A program made the translations under genes and the position numbers. The notes under the pieces are model-generated. The model was given only the letters and a program-made list of their open reading frames with translations, had not been told where the DNA came from and searched no databases. Shown here piece after piece: positions 38,001 to 50,000 of a stretch of DNA of 64,000 nucleotides. The stretch's first letter is position 1, and each line of letters starts with the position of its first letter. Source of the stretch: Phoronis australis. Its lineage: Eukaryota; Phoronida; Phoronidae. The stretch covers positions 24,990 to 88,989 of the forward strand of contig NMRA01000957.1 of NCBI GenBank assembly GCA_002633005.1, read 5' to 3'.

Positions 38001-41000
38001 TCATTCATTCAAACACTCAAGAGTCAACAATTCACTATATGCATTGCGACTAGTTGTGAATTAATTGCGTTCTAGTTGTCGGACACAACCTTGTAATGGG
38101 GATTTAATCCAGTCAGCAACCGTCCAATCGTAGACAACTTACTGCACAGGGAGTCCTTGTCAAGGGCAAAACTAAATTGTTGAAAGTGCAGAAAACAGAC
38201 AGTGTGGAAACTGAAGTTTGCTCGCGGTGCATCTTGTCGCATTATCTCATGTGCTAGTAACGAGACTTCCAAGAGTCGAGCAAAAGTTTAATATGTTAAT
38301 TGCAATGTTAATGCTTTTTGTTTTAATGAATCTATCAAACATTTGTCATTGTTTTGATTTTGAAACGGAAACATTTGTATGTGCAATTTTTATGTTTAAA
38401 TACACGTACACTCACACATATGAGTGTATGTGGGTGTATTATGACGTCATCCCTGTTAATACATCCGGCATCCTTGGCTGTATCTTCGAAACCTCTTGAT
38501 AGGTGTTCGTGAAATTTTGCAGATGTGTTTGTATTATGGATGGCTCAGCGTGAGTGAATTTGTGCATGGATCCGACCAGTGGTTTGTCCCCTAGTGGCAA
38601 TTTTATTTTTTACGTTATTCTCTTTATCTTCGGAGTTCCTGGTCTGAATTTCGTGAAATGTTGGGAAGAGGTTTCTATTAGAAAGACGACACCTTTTCAT
38701 TTTCAGATAGATTCGACACACTGTAGTCCACCTAGTGTCCATTTTGTTATTTGGCATCTGTCTCTGACAAGCGATTCTTAAGATCATAAAGAAAACTGGC
38801 GTTTAAGCTCCTACTGAGAAGAGAACAGCTGACAATGATTTTTGGACAGCTCTGGCTACACTGGTACCCATTTTCTTAAACCTCTTGAAAGATTTTTGTT
38901 AAATTTCAGTGATGTACTTCTAGGATTGTAACTACAGATGACAATGAATTTCGGACGGATCCGATTGGCATTGTGCCCCTTAGTGGCAAGTTTATTTTTT
39001 TACATTTTCCTCTGTTTCTTTAGACTTCCTTTGTGGATTTTCATGAAGTATTTAATATCAAGATTTCTGTTAAAGATACAATAACACTTTCCTATTTTTG
39101 GATCGATTTGCCATATTGTATGCTACGTAGTGACCTTCTATCATTTTTTATTCTGGTTTTTGTCTCTATCGGCCAGATCCCTCTATGGAGGATTTTGAAA
39201 ATCGTCATTTGCGATCTTTCTTGGAAGCACTTGGCTGACGATAATTTTGAACTGGTCCAACTCCTGTGGCAATTTGATTTTTTGTCTGTTGCTCAATACA
39301 TGTTCCTTGGTGTATCTTCATGAAATTTGACAGTGTTTCTATTGAGGAGAGTACAGGTGACATGGATTTTGGGACAAATCCAACTGCTGTGGAGTTGCCT
39401 ACAGTTAATTTTGTTTTTCTTTGCATTTGCCTTGATATCTACCATGTTCTTTTATAGATGCTCATGACATTTGGCAAATAAGTTACTATCATGCAGACAA
39501 CAGTAGCGTCAGATGGATTTGTCCTATGTTGTGCCTCTTGGTGGCTTTTTGTTGTTTTTGTGCCTTTTGTCGTCTGCTTCTTTATCGTCCAAACTTCTTG
39601 AGGAATCATGATGAGAGGTGGCATGTGTTCTCCTATGGAGGAGAGCATTTCTGATTTGCTTTGCACCACTTAGTGGCTGTTATTAAGTTTACTGGCAATG
39701 CTTTGTTCAGTGTGAAGGTTACAGATTATTTCTTGTATACACACTTTATGCGATGCACACAGTGGGGCATATCAACGCTCCATGTTCTTTTTGTTATCAA
39801 AGTCTTTGAAATGTGTAAACCTTTTTATGGCTCTTTTTGTCTAATTTTAACCCTCAAATATTTGGGTTTGAATTTCAAAGACTGTTTCTTATTTTGGATT
39901 GTCATCCATAAGTCTAGTGTTCACATTGGGTGTTTTTCTATACAGAAATGTTCTAAAAGCTATGAATACGATTTTACATCTGAAATTATGAAATAATTGA
40001 ACTTAACTTCATTTTTACTAGTTATTGGACGACTTAGATGGCCAGGTTTGTATGGTGCGATTGTTCTTTTTCCTCATTACCAACCTTTCTTCCAAAACTA
40101 AAATTTGCGTCCTTTATAAATTGTGTGCGTTAAATTCTGATTTTTAATGTTTCATCCTCTCCAATCACAAGTTATTTTTCATGTGAAATATCTTTTTCTC
40201 TGTGGGTGTCACTACTTATTTATTTCCTTACTGGTTACTATAACAACAATTTTCTGTTATGTTTTCCATGCTTTCGTTTCTTACTAAAGAATTCCATTTT
40301 GAAAACTTGCAGTTTTAGCTTGCAGTGACGACATATTTCAACGTATCTCAGAGCATAAATCGTAAAGTGAAGAAGAGCTTTATACCCTTTAATCTTGTAA
40401 CTTGGTTTTTCAAAGTAATAAAGTTCAACACTGCTTCATATCTTCAAACTGATCTACTAAAAGTGCACCACTGACTGCGATGTAGCAAACAAGGTCTGGC
40501 TTAAAATCTGAAGACATCATTGCACTTATGATGCTTCTAAAGTATCCTGTTAAACGACCTGTGAAAGCGGCTAGAAACTAACTTTTAGGACAAGCCACTT
40601 ACTTCTATAACACTGGTTTAAACTCCTTCCTAACTCGCGTGAGAAATGGCTCCTTGCCTTGGAAAAAAGGCAATTCTTTGTTTCACGAGATTATGCTCAG
40701 TGCAGAATATGAGCCCGTGTCCAGTCTGAAGCAATGATGAACTCTCAAGTTTTTTCAAATCCACAAATTGACTCGACTGATTTGACTAAGAAACAATTTG
40801 AGACCAAATTCATGACAGTCATTTTTTTACAGAATTTAGGTTTTTAGCCACTTAAAAATTCGATGTTTTCTGTAGTTGAACAGTAATTTGACAGTATCCC
40901 TGCTTGCAAACTAAACTGACTGAGTACACGACAGTGATGCTTGTTTGTATTTATAACTTTGTTGTACAGACATTCTCATACAGTAAGAATTCTCTAGTTT

Positions 41001-44000
41001 GTAACAGTGAGACATTATGGTCCGAGTTTGTACCAGATTTTAGATGTAGGCAATACTGGCCATCCCAAATTCAAGAATTACAATCAACAACAAAGTTCGT
41101 TCACCTAGATGTTGGACGCTTGGGGAATCATGAAAATGTTGCAACAGTGGCTATTTTTGACGATTTTATCAACTGCCATCATGTTTTCAGACTGTGTAGA
41201 TACAAGACATGCAGTGTCAGATATTTGCTAAGTATCATGAATGCCAACTGAAAACCACGCAAAAAAGAATACAAAAACATGTCCCAATTTTCAGTATCAG
41301 GAAACTTCAATTTTGGTTTGAATTTTAGTGTCTCAAAGTATTGAGACTTTCCCAAACTGGAGAATTTTACCGTATTCACTGAATTTATGATGTGAATTGT
41401 TATTAAAACAGGCAACACTGCCCGACCAATTTAAAGTGACGTAAAATTTCCAATGGTACAATGCTCTCTCTCTCTCTCTTCATGTATATCACTTGCTCAC
41501 TTTTCAGAGGGAGGCTCCACCCAAGCCAGCACGCAGAGTGGGAGGCTGGGGGGACGAGACTTCAGCAGCTAACAAGGGGTAAATCTTGAGTCTGAATGAA
41601 AAATCTTTGTTTTTGCATTTGAAAACTTTTATACCTTTATTATTTGTGCTTTATATCTGCTTGTAGATCATTATTGTTTTATTATTGTAAAATTCTCCAG
41701 TTTGTGACATGGAAAATTAATTATTTTGGTCAAGGCCAGAGCTTGCACCAAATTTTAGAAATAGTCAACATTGAATGTCCAAATTCGAGAACAGCATATT
41801 TGAGAAATACTCTGAATGCCAAAATCCCCTGTGTCTCAATATTCAGAATCACGAAAATTCAAATTTGGCTTGAATTTCGGTGTTTAAAATTTTAGAGACT
41901 GCCGAACTGGAGAATGTTTACCGTACTTTCCTACTGACCTTTGTTATCAATGTTGAATTCAAAGTAGCATCAATGAGAAACAAGGTGGTCTGCCACCTCC
42001 GGTGACAGTGCACCTACATTCTGTAGTCACAGGTGTATCAGGCAAGGGATTGTAGTTGTTCCCCTCCCCGAGAGGCTGGCAATAGTTATGGCGAATGTGG
42101 GCAAGACGGGAAAAATACTGGCCAGTGCGGTATCCATTAGAAAAACATGGGAAGAAATTGGAGAAGGCACTTCGACAAGAGAAAAAAATATTCGTGCCAG
42201 GAGGAGTCATTGTGACTGGGGGGCAGGGTGAAATTGGTGGTGAGCGGGACTGGCCACCTTGGTGGAGGGGGTGAAACTGGTGGCAAATGGGGCAGTCAGT
42301 GGCGACTAGGGGCACAACACTAGTGGCGGCAAGGGGTAAGAAAGCAAGCAAACCTTCCTAGCCCTGTGTTCAGGCTAATTTAAATCCTATTCCCCTTACA
42401 AGAAGTCATGTCCAGATACATCTATGTCTGCACCTGCGTACTAATGTTCTCACCAGGTATTAGCAGAAGCATAATACTCAGTTATGCTATCCAAAGTACA
42501 AAATGAACAAATTCTGTATTTCACAATGAAAAGGCACTCGTTATTAAATTGACTAGTTTTGTACTGTCGAACTGCGTAACAAGAAACTTGCAAAGACCTT
42601 TCTAGGACATGTGTTGATGAAGTCCACTGTACAACCAAATCAAATGTAAATTTGGATTGGGATGTTTGGAACGGAACGTTATAAAATGAGCGTAGGTCAC
42701 CAAAGAGGAGCCTTTTGATGCGTTCTGACTATACTGTGGCATGTACTTTACTGGAAAATTTGACTATGCCCATGCGAACTTGTGCATGGTGGTCAACACG
42801 TGAGTGGGATGGTCCACCCTTCTCAAGGAGACTGGTGAGAGCTCTGCTATTCATGGTTACTAACTGCATGTCTCTAGAACTGACGTTATGTTTCAGTCGC
42901 AGACGTAAGCCCGGTGAGGAGGAGGTGAACGACTTTGACGAGTAAGTTGACTGTCTGCTGTTATGACTTACATCTTTCTGCTGTTATGACTTAAATCTTT
43001 CTGCTGTTATGACTTACATCTTTCTGCTGTTATGACTTACATCTTTCTGCTGTTATGACTTAAATCTTTCTGCTGTTATGACTTAAGCCAGTCTGCTAAA
43101 ATGGCTTACATTGTCTGCTGTTACAACATATGTCGTCTGCTGGCATAACTTACATCATCTGCTGTTATTACTTATGTTAACGTCATCTGCTATGACTTCG
43201 GCATAATGACTGCACTTTGGGCCTGAAATCCATTACTTTCCATTTTATTAATAACTGAACTTAATTTTGATTTTCTTGAGTATATCTTAATATTTGCAGG
43301 TAACTCCATGATCCCCTTTGCTTTTAATGACTAATATTTTAAAGCTACAAGTTCTAGTCCGAGCTCAAGGTCTCAAGACTGTTTGAACTCAACAGTTTTT
43401 GAACTCCAGTGTTTGTTGAATGCAAACGGTCCTCAAATGTGAATATGGATTTTAGATAGTCATCTGCATAAACCATAACATACTCGCTCATAAAATCAAC
43501 CCTGGGCACTTCGTTCCTACTAAAGTTAAACAGGCAAATGTGAGAAAGATGAGATGAAGTTTGGCAACTGGATTTCAGGCCTTGATTGTTTTGGTGATTG
43601 CATTGTGTGGGGGTATGTGGATCACTCAAGTGTTCTGATAACTCTGAGCGTGGTGTCCTACAGTCATCCTCACAAAAGATCTCGAACTCTCACAAAGAAC
43701 ACAGAGCACCCAGTTAACTATTGGTCACATGGTGTAACTGACATATTGACATGTGAAAAAACTAATAATGCTTACTTATACCATGTCAACAGGCTGATTT
43801 ATAATAGCCAAATTATATGCTCTTCCAAGTTTGGGTTAGACACCTCTTGTGAGTCTAATTGGATTTGTGTAACTGACCAGTGGTCCCGCAAGCTCAGACT
43901 AGAGCATCTGCATGGTTAGCAGAAAATGAGCAGGTTCGAACCTTTCAGACTTTATGTCACGCAATGTGACCATCACTGTATGGGGTGTATGAAGACTAAT

Positions 44001-47000
44001 AATTCTTACTTATACCTTAATAATGCACTGATTTACGTATAATAACGCACTTTGTTTATAGTTAAGGTTGTATAGGACCTTATTGACAAGTGCATTAATT
44101 TTTAGCCAAACTATAGATTTTAACTCAGTAAAAGTATGTATTTTCGGGCAGTAAAAAGCTTTTAGAATTTGATTTTTGACTTTTTACCAATCCGTTACTA
44201 ATTGGATTACATGACCGTGTCTTTTTCGCAAAATTTAGCAGCAAAGAAATGTAAGTGGATAACAAAACCGCGGTATATCATTAACATGATCAGCTTTTAT
44301 TCGATATCAATGTTCAAGATAAGACCTCAAAAATGCTGTTACAGTTTTCTAAAGTATTTTGTTTTTGTTTACGCAAATTTTTTCATGAAAATCATGAAAC
44401 TCACATTTTTGATACTCCCCCATGTGAAAAGGAAACACTTAAAAGCAATTCCTTAAAGCGTTCTGCAGAGCAGTGCTTAAACCGTATACTTTCAGAGAAT
44501 TTCGACCATACGATGTTCCGAAGTTAGCCAAATTTGGACGTTTTTTTATGGTCTTACATAACCTTAACTGAAGACTTTCTTATTTGTGGAAGTGCTGTTT
44601 AAAAAGTGGTGTGATGTTGAATGTTTGAAATTTCTGTGACTTAGCTAAAAGAATTTCTAGAAATTTTAATGAAACGTTTTTGCAAAAACAAAGTGCGTTG
44701 ACTTAGTGAATGTAAGGGTTAATTTTTTTGGTGCTAAGAAGTGGTTATTTACTGACGTGTAGTTGTTAAATCCAAAACAGGAATGTTCTTGGGTTTTTTT
44801 GTATTTATTTTTTCTCGGTGTGGAAATGGTTCTGATGGTTTTATTGAAAAATGTTACCTTGTGTTCGGGAAAGTATGCCCGAGATAAGTGCGTCTGCCCG
44901 AGATAAGTGCGTCTGCTTCCAACTAATTGGTCTCTCAGTTAGTGATTTTTCTTGTGTTGTTTTGCAACCATTTTCATTGGCAATACATTTGTTAGTTACA
45001 CCCCTTCTGTAATGTGTTGTGTTAGACATTAATGCAGTGAAACCTTGGACCATTACTACCAGAGTGAAACAGAGAAACCCAGAGAGCAAGGCTGATAGTG
45101 ATTATTTATTATTGTGATTATTTATTATTGTGTATAACTTCATTGTTGTCTCAGTTCCCTGTAGTTGCATTTATTTTGATTGGTAAACATTTCTCAAAAC
45201 AAGCAAGGGCAAATTTCAATGGAAAGTCCTCAGTTCTTCATCAATGACACTGAGCTATATGTCAGAGATTTGACATTTGAGCTGTGGAAAGTCTTCGAGT
45301 GCAGCCTTTCAAGGCTTAAAATTTCCCTCTTTCGAGAGGATTTCCTCTTTTTTGGTTTCAGTTTCCTCTTATTTGATTTCCAGTATCCTCTTTCTTTCTC
45401 TTTTTTATCATTATTTTGACTTTATCCATGGAATAACGTTTATTTCAATTAAATTTTAAAGCACAAAAATTATTTCTATCACTCAAGCCTATTTATTTGT
45501 GGAATAATATATCACCTGGAAAATTTTCCTGTTTTTGTCATTGGTCATTCCAAGCCCTGGCCTTTGGAGGTGTTTACAATTACGTTGAAAATCATATTTT
45601 CCAGTGACCGACTGAAGCAAACCTCGACCCCAGACAACGACTCAGACAGTGGTATGTCATAATCATTTTTATTGTGGTTTGTGGTTTTCAGTTGCGCTTC
45701 TAAATCAGGGCTCATCAAATCTGTGGAATTGTGGTCTCGTTTATTTTTCATGTTCCTCTAAAAGCATTGGAAAAACAATTAAATCTCAGAAGTATTTTGT
45801 CAGGTGTAAAGTGCACAATATTCATCAATTTTGTTAATGGAGGCAGTTCATATGGCTTCTTTGCTTAAACTTAAAGCATTACACCAATGTCACCTCTGTT
45901 GGACATAGCGTTCAACAAACTGTTATTCAGTTTTTGAATTGTCACTGTTATTGTCATTTTGTTGTTGTTGATGTTAGTTAGTCAAGGTTGTATTTTCACA
46001 TTAGGCTCGTAACTTGTGCGAGTAGCCTTGTAATATGGCTGGTTTTCTACGATTGTGCCATGTTCACGAGAGATCATAGGCAGTGATTTGTGTCAAACCA
46101 TCTCAAACTCTTTTTAACCTCCGAAAATTCTTGTAGTCTTAAAGTATAACCTTTGGGACTTAGTTGATTAAAATTCTGAATCCTGTGGCCATCTTGTTCT
46201 TTGTAAGAATGTTGGGTGGGCCAGGCATTATTCATCCATCCTCAAGGTCTTGTGATTTTGGCCACTTGCTAGAGCAATGCAAGATTATATAGATAGACTA
46301 AACACCCATGACCAAATAAAAGGAGTGACCAAGTCTTCTAAGATCAAAAGTTTTGACTATTCGTGTACAAAGTGAGGAATTGATTTTGTTGGCAAAATGC
46401 TGGACACCATCTACTGCACAATCGTGTGTCATCCGACAAACGTTTTACTTGTTTGCCATCTTTGATAAGCTTTTCCTTGAGCCTGAAATCCAATCTCTGA
46501 CCTCAAACTCGAGTTTACAGTATTTTTAGCGTCATCGGTATTTCCTCGTCTTCTCTATACTTGTGTGAATTGTGATTTATGTAGGGAGTACTAAATCTAA
46601 GATTGAACTTGATGACCACTAAAATTAAATTTAAATTTGTGGCTTTGACGTTGGGGTCATCAAGTGCAAACTTGTTCTAAGCCACGTAAGTAATAAATGT
46701 ACTCGAGCACAAAATCAAAGACGTGTACCTTTAGTTCATGTTTTAAAAATGGCACTATAAATAATGAATTTTTTTGGAGTTCAAATTCGAGTCCAAAGAT
46801 TAGATTTCAAGGCCTGGATCAATGAAGAAAGTTTCAATTTTTGTTTACAGTTGCCATTGTTGTCATTGCATTCTAATTGTGTTGTTTCTTTTTTTCCTGT
46901 GTGTGCGTGTGTTTACCTGCCTCCTCACTGTTTCTGTGTGAACCAACTGCATCTACAGCAACAGGTAGGCATCATGGGCTGTTATGCAGCTCCCCCTTTT

Positions 47001-50000
47001 GGTTCAATGAATGAACATACTATAGGACTGACTGCTCAGTGGATTCGTTTTGTTTTCTACTAACTCCTTTTTGCATGTTCACGAAACCTAGCAAAGCAAA
47101 CAACTAATATTTAGATATTACAATTCTTATGGTTTGAACTGTGGTGAATATAGCCTGTATGCTATAAGAGGAACAATAAATCTTTGTTTTCAATCAAAAG
47201 TCATCTTTTGATTTAAGCTTCTTACCGCTACAAAATCAGTCTGATCTGGTTCATTTAGACTAAAAGTTATTTCTAACCTTGAGAACAACTGACTTGGTCA
47301 TTATTGACTTGGGCTGCATCACACAAGGGCTTGGAATTTTCCTTTTTTAAGAGGATTTCCTCTTTTTGGTTTCAATTTCCTAACATTTGTTTTCCAGTTT
47401 CCTCTTTTTTTAATCTCTTTTTATCATTATTTTAACTTTGTTCTTGCGAAAAGCATTTCTTGCAGTTAAATTTTACAACACAGAAAAGTATTTCTATCAC
47501 TAAGCCTATTTATTTGTAGAACGATATGTCACCTGGAAAATGTTCCTCTTTTTGTCATGGGTCATTCCAAGCCCTGATTACAATACAATAGCCTAGCACT
47601 TGCAGCAAGAAATATTTGTTGATGGAACTGGAAGAGTGAATTCTATCCCGTAAATCATAAATTCATTCCCATAATTCAATTTTCTTGCCTCACCGACCAA
47701 TCACTTCAGAGACTGACATTTTCACTTGTAGGGTCATGTGCACCCTTGTAAAACGCACGCCTTTCACTGGCGTGATTTTGCGTGGTCTTGCGTGATCTCT
47801 TGTTCTATCTAGAAATTTGGTTTAAGGAACGCATCCCTGGTCCATTAAGTTACATGTCGTGGCAAGTTAGGTTGAGTCGCTATGGCACTTTGGAATTCCA
47901 TGCAATTCATTTTGATTGATTTTAATCCAGAGGATAACAATGCTGTGATGTTGGAAGGGCAATTAGGCCTTCGAAGAAAGTTGATGTTTTTAACACCAGA
48001 ATGAGTTTATAGCAACTTTTAGTAAGATTGCTGTCTCACTGACAATTAGAAAAGCATAACTCTGTAACTAGAGCTGTTTCATTTAAAGTTGACCTGTCCG
48101 TATTTGTTGTTCTGAAATATGCATACACTGGGTTAATAATCTAACAGATCAGAGGCACATGCCAAGAAAAGATTAACTGCATGTGATAACATCAACTGTC
48201 ACATATAAAGAACAGGTGAACAACAGTTTATCAACATTTAATGGGTGTTTACATCTCCAGCACTGATCTGTCGAGATTTATCCATTTTGACACTCGAATG
48301 CAAGTTTGAACTGCTTGGCTGTAACATTTCGGGCAATAGTTGGATGGGACATGCTCACATTTTGAGAATCAGTTTGATGGACATTATTCAGTGGAGAAAA
48401 TTGGGGGAACATTATATCCAACTGTTTCCACATTTCACATAATTTCTTTCCTTTGGCTATGCTTTAATAAACTGTTTCAAGTTAAGATGGCTTGGAGACA
48501 TCTGGTGGTCATGTTGGAAGTTACTCGGTAACACCCTCTGTTGTCTGTTCCAGACATTCCAGTCATCCCTGACCTTGAAGACACCCAAGAGGAAGACATG
48601 ACATCACAGATGGCGATGGCACCAAAGTACGAGACTCTATTTATACACCGTAACTCTCAGGGCATCAAGAAGTTTCAAAGAAACATTAAATGAGTTTGTT
48701 TACAATTTAAGTGTTTATATTGCCAAAAAAACAATCATCGTTGGCTCTGGTCTTTGGTTGTTTTGAAAACTGAATGGGTGAGGTATTATTTAGTTGTCCA
48801 CTTTTCTGGAAAAAAACATTCACCTGAGTTTAACAAAAGTGAGGTTTTCTTTTTCTCAGCTCAAACCAATTTTGGTGTTGCAGCTACACACTGATTATGG
48901 ACACATGTCTCAAAGCAAAATTGATGTCAGATCAAAAGTCAACTTCTACAGGTTTTCTACCTTTGCAAAGTTAAATTCTGCTATTATGTAGATATTTGGG
49001 TAAATGCAGAGACTTGGTGATAACGTTCTACATAACCGTTAGATGATAACAGCATAGCCTGTTATTTGTATAAAAGACATGCAAAACATGTCAGTTCCTG
49101 TGTCATTGATATAACCTGAACCCGTGTCTTTTGAATAATAGGATAACCGTCTTGCTAATTTCAAAGTCTTACTCGCTCAACTTTTGGTCACATTTATTAG
49201 GACAGTTTCTGCTTACAGGGTATGTGATACACAGCATAAATCTAAGCAAAACCATTGCACAGTTCCATGTATGCCAAAATGTAATTCACACCCTGACCAG
49301 TAATGCTAAATGGTGCTTAGCAGCTGGGAGTTTCAGCACGTACTGTTGACCATGTGTGTGTGTAGACTGCAGACGAGAGCTGAACTGTTGATCACAGTGA
49401 TGCTTGCATTCTTCTGTATTTCATGTAATGTACTGATTGTCTGATGTACATAATAGCCCAATTAGAGTTTTTACCTTAATGATCTTTAATGGTGCCCCTG
49501 TAGAACGTTGGCCTACATGGAATAGCAAAGCACATCCTTGAACTTCCAGTTTTTTTGTTAGTCACAACATCTGCCATAACTATTGTGATATTCTATGAAT
49601 GAATGATATATGTATCTTTTATTAAATTGACGTGTGCTAATTCACGCAGTGCTCCCATGGGTTCACAAGTCACTTTTAACACGAAGTACAACAATACAGG
49701 ACAGTGCCACTAACTAATTTCATTCCTTTCAATGTTTTGTTTTTCTGTTTGAATGATCAGAAGCTTTCATTGGCTTATTCACTCATTGATGTTTTCTTGT
49801 ATCAGATTTTTGTTTGTAATCTTGCTAGAATTACGATGATATTTCTAGCATTAAAGCGGAGGAGGCTGTGTAACCTAGTGATATATGTGCCTCTTCCTTT
49901 ACAGAAGGTCGTGGGTTCGAGTACCACTGTATGACACACTGCTAGACCCTTGAGTCGGGTCTCTAGCTACTCCGCTTGATTTTAACTATAATAAGGCATA

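Noticed and set aside
41959-42351. 130-codon open frame on minus with Cys/His-rich peptide
   Set aside because: The plus strand here is a G-rich degenerate repeat (GGTGG, GGCAA motifs), which produces Pro/Ser/Cys-rich minus translation. It lies in an IFT43 intron and shows no real domain or splice signals.
42953-43200. CRISPR-like array
   Set aside because: The 23-bp units are contiguous with no spacers and lie in a eukaryotic intron; it is a minisatellite.
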